Shown here: positions 34,649-42,648 of the stretch, in pieces
Layout of the letters: each line of letters starts with the position of its first letter
Position numbering within the stretch: the first letter of the stretch is position 1
Assembly: GCA_031402435.1 (NCBI GenBank)
Contig: JANNSJ010000018.1
Span: 1-64,000, forward strand
Length of the DNA: 64,000 nucleotides
Reading direction: 5' to 3'
Source: UBA11986 sp031402435
Lineage (GTDB): Bacteria > Bacteroidota > Ignavibacteria > UBA10030 > UBA6906
Made by a program: the position numbers and the translations under genes
The notes under the pieces: generated by a model
What the model was told of the DNA's origin: nothing
Database searches by the model: none
The model's input: only the letters and a program-made list of their open reading frames with translations

Positions 34649-35658
34649 GCAATAACGGTATGATAATGCTGGGCCATGGCAGTGGCGGACTTCTTTCGCA
34701 TACACTCATCAAGGAACTGTTCGTTGCACGATTCCGGAACGGGCAACCCCGCCCGCTTGATGATGCGGCAGTGTTTGATGTTCGCGGAACCCGCTGCGCG
34801 TTTTCCACGGACTCTTTCGTTGTTGACCCGCTGTTTTTCCCGGGAGGTGATATAGGCAAGCTTGCAGTCTGTGGAACAGTCAACGATCTTTGCATGATGG
34901 GTGCGCGACCGTTGTATCTGAGTCTTGCCATGATCATCGAGGAGGGGTTACCTGTGGAGGACCTCGCGCGCGTAGTAGATTCAATAGCTCTTACCGCCCG
35001 GTCTGCGCATGTGGAGGTCATCACGGGTGACACAAAGGTTGTTGCCAGGGGGAACGCCGACAAACTGTTTATCACGACGACGGGATTTGGAATAGTGGAA
35101 GATGCCTTTTGCCTCTCAGGTGCAAATGCGAAGGAGGGAGATGTAATTCTGATCAACGGAACAATTGGAGATCACGGCATTGCCGTGCTTTCACAACGTG
35201 TCGGTTCCTTCCACACGCCGGGTATCAGCTCCGATTGTGCAGCGCTCAATGAGATCCTGAAATTGCTCACGCCCGTCGCGTCATCCATCCACGTTCTCCG
35301 TGACCCGACCCGTGGTGGAGTGGCCACAACGCTTAACGAGATCGCAGAGCAGTCAAACATCGGGATCGAATTGGATGAGAGCGCATTGCCGGTGAGTGAA
35401 GGGGTGAGGGCTGCATGTGAATTACTCGGGTTCGATCCGCTCTATATCGCGAATGAAGGGAAAATGCTCCTGTGCGTTGAGCAGCAAAAGGCGGATGACG
35501 TACTGGAGATTCTGTGCAAGCACTCCCTGGGAAAGAATGCCGCCCGCATTGGTCGTGTCACAACATCCCATCCCGCACAGGTCGTTCTTAACACGGCGGC
35601 AGGAGGCAGAAGAATCATTGACATGCTTGCGGGAGAACAACTGCCGAGGATCTGCTGA
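34645..35658 (+). CDS. hypE: Hydrogenase maturation protein HypE
   Basis: A 337-residue PurM-like enzyme that dehydrates the thiocarbamoyl group to thiocyanate for cyanide ligand synthesis. The ATP-binding GHGSGGLLSHTLI, TDSFVVDPLFFPGGDIG, GDTKVV and the C-terminal PRIC with the essential terminal Cys are all present. It normally receives its carbamoyl group from full-length HypF, so its intactness implies that some carbamoyl donor exists. It is the last gene of the run; the following 260 bases hold a sigma-54 promoter for the next group. Confidence 0.96.
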   Translation: MSNNGMIMLGHGSGGLLSHTLIKELFVARFRNGQPRPLDDAAVFDVRGTRCAFSTDSFVVDPLFFPGGDIGKLAVCGTVNDLCMMGARPLYLSLAMIIEEGLPVEDLARVVDSIALTARSAHVEVITGDTKVVARGNADKLFITTTGFGIVEDAFCLSGANAKEGDVILINGTIGDHGIAVLSQRVGSFHTPGISSDCAALNEILKLLTPVASSIHVLRDPTRGGVATTLNEIAEQSNIGIELDESALPVSEGVRAACELLGFDPLYIANEGKMLLCVEQQKADDVLEILCKHSLGKNAARIGRVTTSHPAQVVLNTAAGGRRIIDMLAGEQLPRIC

Positions 35659-35808
35659 ACTGAGTGGCAACCATGTCTAAAATCAACACAGTCGGTTCTC
35701 GGTCTTGAAAAGTCATTCTCAGATTTAGAATATCTCTCCATGTGAGATCCCAAAACCTCTAGAATCAACCCATTTTGGATTATTTCAAAGGTCTCCCCGC
35801 AATTTTGA

Positions 35809-35824
35809 TGGCACGTATCTTGCC
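35809..35824 (+). promoter_or_regulatory. Sigma-54 (-24/-12) promoter of the methionine-lyase/2-oxoacid oxidoreductase run
   Basis: TGGCACGTATCTTGCC matches TGGCACG-N4-TTGC perfectly with GG-N10-GC spacing. Predicted start is near 35835, 84 bases before the ATG at 35919. The gap also holds ATCTC/GAGAT arms at about 35732-35748 that could be an activator site. Confidence 0.8.
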
Positions 35825-35918
35825 CGTCCAATAGCAGGAAACTCCGCGGGAGGTATTCAGGATTTCGATCATTCTTCCAATCCCGCCTGTTTGGGCAATC
35901 AAAAACCATGGAACATCT

Positions 35919-37274
35919 ATGAATCCAGATCCTGAAGAAGAAAAAGGAAACAGCTACTCGGTCGAAACACACCTCATCTACGGCCAATCCCAAGACCCAC
36001 GGTGGGACTACAGCCATCATCTGCTTCCCCCGATTTCGTCGTCTGCCACATTCAGGCTTGATACTGTGCAGCGAGGCGCACAAGGCTTCACGGAGTTTGC
36101 TCATTCGAATGAAGAGGTAAATGTCAGTAGCAAAGCCCCCATCTATATTTACGACCGCCTCGGTGAGCCGAACAAGGATATGCTTGAGGAGAACCTTGCA
36201 TACGCGGAAGGAGGCGATACTGCAGTGACGTTTGCAAGCGGTATGGGAGCTATCTCTGCGGTGCTTGGAATACTGACAGGCACAGGAAGCGAAGTTCTGG
36301 CCCACAAAACACTCTACGGTTGCACATACTCATTGCTTACAAACTGGTATCCGCGTCTCAAAATTAAGACGACGTTTGCTGACTTCATCAACCCCGAAGA
36401 AGTTAGACGGCACATTACTCTGCAGACACGTGTCGTGTACATGGAATCGCCCGTGAACCCGACATTGCGACTCATTGATCTGGAGGCGGTTGCACAAGTT
36501 GTGAAAGAAGTAAATCAGAATCGGTTACCCGAAGACAGGATCCACACAGTTGTGGATAGTACCTTTGCTACACCATTCTGTCAGCGGCCATTGAAACTGG
36601 GCATTGATTTCGTGGTGCACTCGTTGACGAAAGCGATTGGAGGATTTGGTACCGACATCGGCGGTGTTGTCATTGGTCCGCAGTGGAGCAAAGATATGCT
36701 GCTGCTGTACCGGAAAGACTTCGGCGGAATTCTCTCTCCGAAGAGCGCATGGCCGGTGCTTGTCACCGGACTTCCTTCGCTTCCAGTGCGCATGCGGCAG
36801 ATGCAAGAAACATCAATGAAGGTTGCGGAATATCTCGATGTCTGTCCTGAAATCGAAACAGCCCGTTATCCCGGCCTTCCATCATTCACTCAATACGATC
36901 TGGCACAGCGGCAAATGCGTGATTATGATGGCAATTTTGCCCCCGGTTCAATGATCTACTTCGTGATGAAAGGAAATGATCCCCACGATTCGCTGGGGCG
37001 TGCGGGGCGGTTCATCAACCACATCGCGAAGAACGCGTACTGCATTACCCTGGCTGTGAGCCTCGGAAACATCCGTACTCTGATCGAGCACCCTGGATCA
37101 ATGACACACTCGGCGATACCAGCTGATGAACAAGTGGCCAAAGGGCTTGACCCCGGAGGAATCCGACTGGCAATCGGTCTGGAAAAGCCCAGAGACATTA
37201 TTGCAGACTTGGAGCGTTCGCTCGAAGCGACGCGCGTCGGTTCGCTGCTCGAACTGTCAGACATGAGGCTTTAG
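35919..37274 (+). CDS. PLP-dependent trans-sulfuration family enzyme, methionine gamma-lyase-like
   Basis: A 451-residue Cys/Met-metabolism PLP enzyme. The PLP lysine is Lys238 in VVHSLTKAIGG; VVDSTFATPF and SGMGAISAVL are typical. Cys135 in TLYGCTYS sits where methionine gamma-lyase has its catalytic Cys (LYGCT), while cystathionine synthases and lyases usually have Gly there. I therefore favour methionine gamma-lyase (methionine to 2-oxobutyrate, methanethiol and ammonia) over cystathionine enzymes. It is about 50 residues longer than usual, with an extra N-terminus and an insert near 60-85. It leads an operon with a CoA-transferase and a 2-oxoacid:ferredoxin oxidoreductase, which could use the 2-oxobutyrate. 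Confidence 0.75.
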   Translation: MNPDPEEEKGNSYSVETHLIYGQSQDPRWDYSHHLLPPISSSATFRLDTVQRGAQGFTEFAHSNEEVNVSSKAPIYIYDRLGEPNKDMLEENLAYAEGGDTAVTFASGMGAISAVLGILTGTGSEVLAHKTLYGCTYSLLTNWYPRLKIKTTFADFINPEEVRRHITLQTRVVYMESPVNPTLRLIDLEAVAQVVKEVNQNRLPEDRIHTVVDSTFATPFCQRPLKLGIDFVVHSLTKAIGGFGTDIGGVVIGPQWSKDMLLLYRKDFGGILSPKSAWPVLVTGLPSLPVRMRQMQETSMKVAEYLDVCPEIETARYPGLPSFTQYDLAQRQMRDYDGNFAPGSMIYFVMKGNDPHDSLGRAGRFINHIAKNAYCITLAVSLGNIRTLIEHPGSMTHSAIPADEQVAKGLDPGGIRLAIGLEKPRDIIADLERSLEATRVGSLLELSDMRL

Positions 37275-37305
37275 GCAGAAGAGACCAGAAAGAAAGAAGG
37301 TATGT

Positions 37306-38640
37306 ATGCACTACAACACTATTTCCAAAACAATTAAACAACAATACGAACGTAAATTTGTTACCGCAAATGAAGCGGCTTTGGTGGTTCAATCAGGCGA
37401 CCGGGTATGGATCCATCCCGGTTGTGCGGTACCACAGATTCTTGTTGATGCCATGGTAGCTCGCTATGAGGAGTTGCGCAATGTTGAGGTGGTCCATCTC
37501 CTCGGCGTGAACGAGGCGCCATACGTCAGACCGGAGATGAAGGGCCATTTTAGGCACAATGCCTTCTTTATCGGCAAGAATGTGCGCCAGGCAGTGGGGG
37601 ACGGGCGTGCAGATTTCACCCCCATTTTTCTTTCCGAGATTCCAGCGTTGTTGTATGGCAAGCAGTATCCGATTGACGTTGCATTGATTCAGGTCTCACC
37701 TCCAGATGAGCACGGTTACTGCAGTTTCGGTGTTGGCGTCGAATGTACCAAGGCGGCGACGGAAGTTGCGAAAGTTGTGGTTGCGCAAGTCAACCCCAAT
37801 ATGCCACGGTCGCTCGGTGACAGCTTCATCCATTTGAACCAGATCGATTACTGCGTGGAAGTTGACACGCTCCTGACAGAACTCCCACAGCTTGAGGGCG
37901 ATGAAACGCCGGAGGAGTTGGAAATCTATCGGAAGATTGGCGCTCACGTTGCCAGCCTTGTTGGTGACGGCGCAACATTGCAACTCGGTATCGGTCGTAT
38001 TCCGGATGCGGTCGTCAAGTATCTTGGCGATAGGAAGAACCTTGGCATTCATTCCGAAATGGTTTCCGACGGCATTATCTCGCTCGTTGAAGCCGGCGTT
38101 ATCAATAACAAGAAGAAGACGTTGCTTCCCGGGAAGATCGTAACGTCGTTCGTTCTCGGGTCACGACAGTTGTTTGAGTTCGTTGACAATAATCCACTCA
38201 TGGAGTTTCGTCCAACGCAGTTCACGAATGATCCGTTCACCATTGCGCGTAATAGGAAAATGGTGGCGATCAATTCGGCACTTGCCGTTGATCTCACCGG
38301 TCAAGTGTGCGCCGATTCAATTGGCCAGAGATTCTACAGCGGCTTTGGCGGACAGGTGGATTTTATCCGTGGTGCTGCGAGGTCGGAGGGAGGAAAGCCG
38401 GTTATAGCAATGCCATCCACGGCAAAGGATGGCGCGTTGTCGCGCATAACGACCCGCCACATGGATGGTGCCGGTGTCACGACGTCACGAGGCGATGTTC
38501 ACTATGTCGCGACCGAGTTTGGAGTGGTCAATCTTCATGGCAAAACAATACGGGAACGTGCAGAACTACTTATCAATATTGCACATCCATCGTTCAGACA
38601 GGAACTGGAAGAGTTTGCAAAGGAACAACATTACTTGTAG
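37306..38640 (+). CDS. Acetyl-CoA hydrolase/4-hydroxybutyrate CoA-transferase family protein
   Basis: A 444-residue CoA-transferase. The catalytic Glu is Glu251 in LGIHSEMVSDG, and the CoA-binding GFGGQVDFIRGA and MPSTAKDGALSRI segments are present. Family members move CoA between acetate and butyrate, 4-hydroxybutyrate, propionate or succinate. The gene lies between the methionine-lyase-like gene and the oxidoreductase subunits, so turning propionyl-CoA into propionate, or succinate into succinyl-CoA, are the two readings the context supports. The specificity cannot be told from sequence by eye. Confidence 0.88.
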   Translation: MHYNTISKTIKQQYERKFVTANEAALVVQSGDRVWIHPGCAVPQILVDAMVARYEELRNVEVVHLLGVNEAPYVRPEMKGHFRHNAFFIGKNVRQAVGDGRADFTPIFLSEIPALLYGKQYPIDVALIQVSPPDEHGYCSFGVGVECTKAATEVAKVVVAQVNPNMPRSLGDSFIHLNQIDYCVEVDTLLTELPQLEGDETPEELEIYRKIGAHVASLVGDGATLQLGIGRIPDAVVKYLGDRKNLGIHSEMVSDGIISLVEAGVINNKKKTLLPGKIVTSFVLGSRQLFEFVDNNPLMEFRPTQFTNDPFTIARNRKMVAINSALAVDLTGQVCADSIGQRFYSGFGGQVDFIRGAARSEGGKPVIAMPSTAKDGALSRITTRHMDGAGVTTSRGDVHYVATEFGVVNLHGKTIRERAELLINIAHPSFRQELEEFAKEQHYL

Positions 38641-38649
38641 GAGAAGATG

Positions 38650-38958
38650 ATGGCACGCGGATCGGTTCAATTTGAAATTGACACCTGTAAAGGATGCGAA
38701 CTCTGTATTGGAGCCTGCCCCCAGGGAAGCATAGAGCTCTCCACCGGGATCAACAAACAGGGGTACCATTATGCGGTTCTTATCAAGGACAACTGCACAG
38801 GCTGCACAAACTGCGCGCTTGTCTGTCCCGATGCAGTGATACGGGTGTATCGTGAGACCAAGAAGACGAAAGTCCAGATTGCAATGATCTCCAATGTCAC
38901 CGAGAATATCACGGTCACCATTGCTGATGGCGACGGTGCAAACGGGGTTGTACACTAA
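38650..38958 (+). CDS. 2-[4Fe-4S] ferredoxin subunit of 2-oxoacid:ferredoxin oxidoreductase
   Basis: A 102-residue bacterial-type ferredoxin (delta subunit) with CKGCELCIGACP and CTGCTNCALVCP. Two ATGs exist (38647, 38650); I chose 38650 because AGGAG ends at 38643, giving six bases of spacing. The C-terminal 30 residues (KVQIAMISNVTENITVTIADG) form a beta-rich extension not needed for cluster binding. It precedes a 41-residue membrane protein and the alpha subunit gene. Confidence 0.9.
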   Translation: MARGSVQFEIDTCKGCELCIGACPQGSIELSTGINKQGYHYAVLIKDNCTGCTNCALVCPDAVIRVYRETKKTKVQIAMISNVTENITVTIADGDGANGVVH

Positions 38959-38975
38959 TCGCGAAAGGGATTGCC

Positions 38976-39101
38976 ATGGGATTCACAGCATGGATCATAG
39001 TTCTGTATGTAGGATTGCTGTTCGGGTTGTTTACCTTTTTCGTTCTCCCAATCCTTAGAGGAAAAAAGAGCCTATTGGAGAATGAAAGAGCAACCCGGTA
39101 G
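38976..39101 (+). CDS. 41-residue single-span membrane protein
   Basis: A short open frame, MGFTAWIIVLYVGLLFGLFT then a Phe/Leu/Pro segment and a basic C-terminus, ending with TAG at 39099-39101. It has a single strong transmembrane helix (residues about 4-28) and the basic side RGKK. A ribosome-site-like GAAAGGGA ends six bases before the ATG. It fills the gap between the ferredoxin and alpha-subunit genes, with 17 and 24 bases on either side. I do not recognise the family. It may tether the oxidoreductase to the membrane; real coding status rests on context and composition only. Confidence 0.6.
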   Translation: MGFTAWIIVLYVGLLFGLFTFFVLPILRGKKSLLENERATR

Positions 39102-39125
39102 AATAAATGTGGAAGGGTTACGACA

Positions 39126-40214
39126 ATGTCTGAAGTGAAATTGATGAAAGGAAACGAGGCGCTTGCCGAGGCAGCAATCCGTGCAGGATGCCGGTCGTAT
39201 TTCGGCTATCCCATCACACCGCAGTCGGAGATTCTCGAGTACTTGACGGATGAGGGGCGGAAGCGGGGAATGATCGTGTTGCAAGCAGAGAGCGAGATTG
39301 CCTCGATCAACATGGTATACGGTGCCGCCGGTGCAGGAGCAAGGACGATGACGTCGTCATCAAGCCCGGGAATCAGTTTGATGCAGGAAGGTCTTTCGTA
39401 CATAGCCTGCGCAGAGTTGCCTTGCCTGGTCGTGAATGTCAACCGGGGAGGCCCCGGCCTTGGTACAATTCAGCCGTCGCAAGGCGACTACTTTCAGTCC
39501 ACCAAAGGAGGCGGTCACGGTGATTATCGCCTTATTGTTCTCGCACCGTCCAGTGTCCAGGAAATGGCGGGCTTCGTGTATGATGCATTTGACCTCGCAG
39601 ACAAATACCGAACTCCTGTGATGATTCTCGCGGACGGTGCACTGGGACAGATGATGGAGAAAGTGGAATTCAAAGAGTACAATCCTGCAGACCACATCCC
39701 GCCAAAACCGTGGGCAACCATCGGAAAACCCAATTCGCGTGAGCGCAACATCATCACATCGCTTCATATCCAGCCGGAGAAGATGGAGCAGATGAACATT
39801 CTACTCCAAACAAAGTACAAGGAAATCTCTGAACACGAAGTACGCTTCGAAGAGATACAAACGGAGGATGCTGAATACATCATCGTCGCGTACGGATTGG
39901 CTGCGCGTATCGCCCATCGTGCCGTGGAACTTGCACGCGAGCGTGGAATTCGTGTCGGATTGCTGCGACCGATAACCCTTTGGCCGTTCCCATACGCGAA
40001 GATCCGGGAACTCGCGAACAGGAGCATGGGAGTGTTGGTGGTGGAGATGAACTCGGGACAAATGGTGGAAGATGTACGACTCGGCGTTGAGGGAAGAGTG
40101 CCGGTGAGGTTTTATGGGAGAATGGGTGGCGTTGTACCTTCGCCTGAGGAGGTTGTGACAGCACTTGAGGCACAGGCAAATGAAGTCGTCAAAGATCAAA
40201 TCGGGGAGTACTGA
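39126..40214 (+). CDS. vorB: 2-oxoacid:ferredoxin oxidoreductase alpha subunit (VorB/KorA type)
   Basis: A 362-residue alpha subunit beginning MSEVKLMKGNEALAEAAIRA, with GYPITPQSEILEYL, the QAESEIASINMVYGA segment, TSSSSPGISLMQEGLSY and PSQGDYFQSTKGGGHGDY. These match the VorB-type alpha chain, a name used for enzymes acting on branched 2-oxoacids, 2-oxobutyrate or 2-oxoglutarate. The enzyme oxidises a 2-oxoacid to acyl-CoA and CO2, reducing ferredoxin, or runs in reverse. The gene order ferredoxin, alpha, beta, gamma is the usual one apart from two insertions. Isocitrate dehydrogenase nearby favours 2-oxoglutarate; the methionine-lyase-like gene favours 2-oxobutyrate. Confidence 0.9.
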   Translation: MSEVKLMKGNEALAEAAIRAGCRSYFGYPITPQSEILEYLTDEGRKRGMIVLQAESEIASINMVYGAAGAGARTMTSSSSPGISLMQEGLSYIACAELPCLVVNVNRGGPGLGTIQPSQGDYFQSTKGGGHGDYRLIVLAPSSVQEMAGFVYDAFDLADKYRTPVMILADGALGQMMEKVEFKEYNPADHIPPKPWATIGKPNSRERNIITSLHIQPEKMEQMNILLQTKYKEISEHEVRFEEIQTEDAEYIIVAYGLAARIAHRAVELARERGIRVGLLRPITLWPFPYAKIRELANRSMGVLVVEMNSGQMVEDVRLGVEGRVPVRFYGRMGGVVPSPEEVVTALEAQANEVVKDQIGEY

Positions 40215-40215
40215 C

Positions 40216-40989
40216 ATGGATGCTCACGGTGCACAGAATGTGTTTGAGCCATTAGAGTGTGTGTATGAGAAACCGGAAACACTCACTGACACGAGGATGC
40301 ACTACTGCCCCGGATGTGGCCACGGTGTCGTTCATCGACTGCTGATGGAGGTTGTCGATGAACTCGACATCCAGGAACAGACCATCGGTGTTGCGCCCGT
40401 TGGGTGTTCGGTGTTCGCGTATCACTACATGAATATCGACATGCAGGAAGCTGCGCACGGTCGAGCATCCGCGGTCGCAACCGGCATTAAACGTGTTCAT
40501 CCCGACAAGTATGTCTTCTCGTATCAGGGGGATGGTGACCTTGCAGCCATTGGCACCGCCGAGACAATTCATACAGCAAACCGCGGCGAGAACATCCTTG
40601 TCGTATTCATCAACAACGGCATCTATGGTATGACTGGTGGCCAGATGGCGCCCACAACTCTGCTCGGGATGAAAACGACGACCTCTCCAACCGGCAGAAC
40701 CATAGATACGTCCGGGTTTCCGCTCAAGATCAGCGACATGATTGCTATGTTGCCGGGCGTGTATTACGTAAGCAGGCATTCCATCCACACACCCAATGCT
40801 GTCCGGCAGTTGAAGAAGGCAATCACCAAGTCGTTTCAATATCAGAAGGAGAAGAAGGGGACATGCTTCATAGAAGTTGTCTCGAATTGTCCCTCTGGCT
40901 GGAAGATGACGCCTCCTCAAGCAAACAAGTGGATGGAGGAGAACATGTTCCCGATGTATCCACCGGGCGAATTGAAGGCACCAAAGTAA
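40216..40989 (+). CDS. 2-oxoacid:ferredoxin oxidoreductase beta subunit (TPP-binding)
   Basis: A 257-residue subunit with YCPGCGHGVVHRLLMEV, the TPP motif GDGDLAAIGTAETIHTANRG ... NNGIYGMTGGQMAPTT, and the Cys ligands of a [4Fe-4S] cluster (CPGC, a Cys in GVAPVGCSVFAY, and Cys in SNCPSGWKM). The ATG at 40216 comes one base after the alpha-subunit stop. It forms the catalytic pair with the alpha chain. The gamma subunit is delayed by a lipoprotein gene, which is unusual. Confidence 0.94.
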   Translation: MDAHGAQNVFEPLECVYEKPETLTDTRMHYCPGCGHGVVHRLLMEVVDELDIQEQTIGVAPVGCSVFAYHYMNIDMQEAAHGRASAVATGIKRVHPDKYVFSYQGDGDLAAIGTAETIHTANRGENILVVFINNGIYGMTGGQMAPTTLLGMKTTTSPTGRTIDTSGFPLKISDMIAMLPGVYYVSRHSIHTPNAVRQLKKAITKSFQYQKEKKGTCFIEVVSNCPSGWKMTPPQANKWMEENMFPMYPPGELKAPK

Positions 40990-41037
40990 CCCTGAGTCGT
41001 ATTCTGGGTTGAGAGCGTATTTCTGAAGGAAGCCACT

Positions 41038-41751
41038 GTGAACATTGGAGGTTTAGTAGCCACGACCCTGTTCTTCGCGTCGATTTTATTCGGCTGCAAA
41101 GAAATAGTTGACCCGCCTCCGGTTCAACAGTTGGCCGTCACAGGCATTGTAAGGAATCTCAACGGCAATCCTGTCCCGGGGGCGTATCTGAATTTTCAGT
41201 ATCGCTTACGGTCGAAATTCACCCAGCAGACGATAGAACCAAGCTGGGATGGACCCATTCTCATTACTTTCTATCAAGTCAATGTTCCGATGCGAACGTA
41301 CGTTAAATTCACCGTCGAGAATTATTTGCATCAGCTTACGCAAGTTATCCGACAAGATACTTTGGACGCGGGAAGCTATTCGTTTTGGTGGAATGGTGCC
41401 GATACCGCAGGTAAGTCGTCCTACTCAGATTGCTACTTCCTTAGAGCATGGGTAGGAGACAGCCTGGCTATGAATTGGAAGAACATTATCAATCGCAGAC
41501 AACACATCGCAGCGATGCCGTTGGCATTTGCGCAAACGGATCAGCAAGGCAGATTCGTCATTCCCTTAACGCGGCTTCCTCTGAACGAAGAATTTGCTTA
41601 TGGCATGTTAGGTGTCAACCAACCAGACTCGGTAAGGCTTGATGGAATTCAATATCTGATGGCTTTTGATTCCACTCATTATGGAGTCGATACTATTTCG
41701 ACAACTGATCTGAGTGAGCATACAATAGTTTTAGCAACACCGAAGCGATGA
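41038..41751 (+). CDS. Putative lipoprotein with carboxypeptidase-regulatory-like domain, inserted in the oxidoreductase operon
   Basis: A 237-residue protein starting with GTG, with a lipoprotein signal ending ILFGC (Cys20 lipidated). VTGIVRNLNGNPVPGAYLNF resembles a CarboxypepD_reg-like beta sandwich, and YSFWWNGADTAGK an FlgD-like turn, so an Ig-type binding domain is likely. The gene separates the beta and gamma subunit genes of a cytoplasmic enzyme, with a ribosome site GAAGGAAG of its own. Its composition is AT-richer than the neighbours and a 7-base repeat follows it. A recent insertion of unrelated cargo is the simplest view. Function unknown. Confidence 0.7.
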   Translation: MNIGGLVATTLFFASILFGCKEIVDPPPVQQLAVTGIVRNLNGNPVPGAYLNFQYRLRSKFTQQTIEPSWDGPILITFYQVNVPMRTYVKFTVENYLHQLTQVIRQDTLDAGSYSFWWNGADTAGKSSYSDCYFLRAWVGDSLAMNWKNIINRRQHIAAMPLAFAQTDQQGRFVIPLTRLPLNEEFAYGMLGVNQPDSVRLDGIQYLMAFDSTHYGVDTISTTDLSEHTIVLATPKR

Positions 41752-41753
41752 AT

Positions 41754-41774
41754 TATCAATTATCAATTGTCAAT
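41754..41774 (+). repeat. Short AT-rich direct repeat after the inserted lipoprotein gene
   Basis: Three tandem 7-base units, TATCAAT, TATCAAT and TGTCAAT, directly follow the lipoprotein stop codon. Similar ATTATCAATT strings are common intergenic repeats in some bacteria. It may mark the right edge of an insertion. Confidence 0.5.
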
Positions 41775-41788
41775 GGAGAACCAATAAC

Positions 41789-42340
41789 GTGACACACGAA
41801 CTACTTATTGCAGGTTTTGGCGGACAAGGCGTCCTCTCAATGGGAATGACGCTTGCCTATGCCAGCATGATTGAGAAAAAGGAAATCAGCTGGATGCCTT
41901 CGTACGGCCCTGAAATGCGGGGCGGCACCGCGAACTGTATTGTGATTGTTTCGGATAAACAAATCAGTTCACCGATTGTTTCGACGTTCGATACCGTCAT
42001 AGCGCTCAACCAGCCATCACTGGACAAGTTTGAGAAGGCAGTGAAACTGGGCGGTACGCTCATGTATGACTCCACGAACATCATCGCCCTGCCGACAAGA
42101 ACGGATATCGATATCCTTCCTATCGCCGCGAGTGAAGAGGCTGCGAAGATGAACAACGCCAGGATCATGAACATGGTTGTGCTCGGCGCCTTCATCGCAC
42201 ACACGGGCGTTGTGGAAATCGATGCGCTCATGCACGCACTGAAGGAAGTACTGCCGGAGCGCTATCATCACCTGTTGCCATTGAACGAGCGGGCGCTACG
42301 CCGTGGCATGGAACTGGCGGCAATGGCCGAGGTTGTATAG
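41789..42340 (+). CDS. 2-oxoacid:ferredoxin oxidoreductase gamma subunit
   Basis: A 183-residue gamma chain with ELLIAGFGGQGVLSMGMTLAYA, SYGPEMRGGTANCIVIVSD and DTVIALNQPSLDKFE, all typical of the CoA-facing subunit in four-chain 2-oxoacid oxidoreductases. Translation starts at GTG 41789; a GGAGAA site lies about 9 bases upstream. It completes the enzyme whose alpha, beta and ferredoxin chains lie upstream. Two small ferritin-like genes follow. Confidence 0.94.
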   Translation: MTHELLIAGFGGQGVLSMGMTLAYASMIEKKEISWMPSYGPEMRGGTANCIVIVSDKQISSPIVSTFDTVIALNQPSLDKFEKAVKLGGTLMYDSTNIIALPTRTDIDILPIAASEEAAKMNNARIMNMVVLGAFIAHTGVVEIDALMHALKEVLPERYHHLLPLNERALRRGMELAAMAEVV

Positions 42341-42381
42341 GAAAAAATCCATCACGTACCAACATCTGAAAGGAATCTGCA

Positions 42382-42630
42382 ATGGAAGTTCAATGTGTAC
42401 ACACATGCCAGGGTCATTGCAACGCCCTCAAAGTTGCCGAGCAGATCGAATTGTCTGCGATTGAGGGATACAACCGCTACCTTGCGGAGTGCAACTATCC
42501 CGACGTCAGAGTGATACTGCAGGATATGATTGACCGGCACCAGAAGACACTTCAATATCTGCAGGGCAAAGAGAGCGAGTTGACCGAGAAGCTGAATATT
42601 CTCGACAACATCAACGAGAGCTTTGGCTGA
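42382..42630 (+). CDS. Small two-helix ferritin-like protein
   Basis: An 82-residue, mostly helical protein. Helix 1 carries IELSAIEGYNRYLAE with Glu/Tyr spacing like the first half of a ferritin-like bundle, and helix 2 carries DMIDRHQKTLQYLQ with a D-x2-D/R-H pattern. Three Cys in VHTCQGHCNALK and Cys in AECNYPD could bind metal. Such half-ferritins must dimerise to make a four-helix bundle. The AAAGGA site precedes its ATG. It is followed after 18 bases by a similar gene. Function in iron or peroxide handling for the oxygen-sensitive enzymes nearby is inference. Confidence 0.6.
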   Translation: MEVQCVHTCQGHCNALKVAEQIELSAIEGYNRYLAECNYPDVRVILQDMIDRHQKTLQYLQGKESELTEKLNILDNINESFG

Positions 42631-42648
42631 ACCGACAGGAGCGAATCC

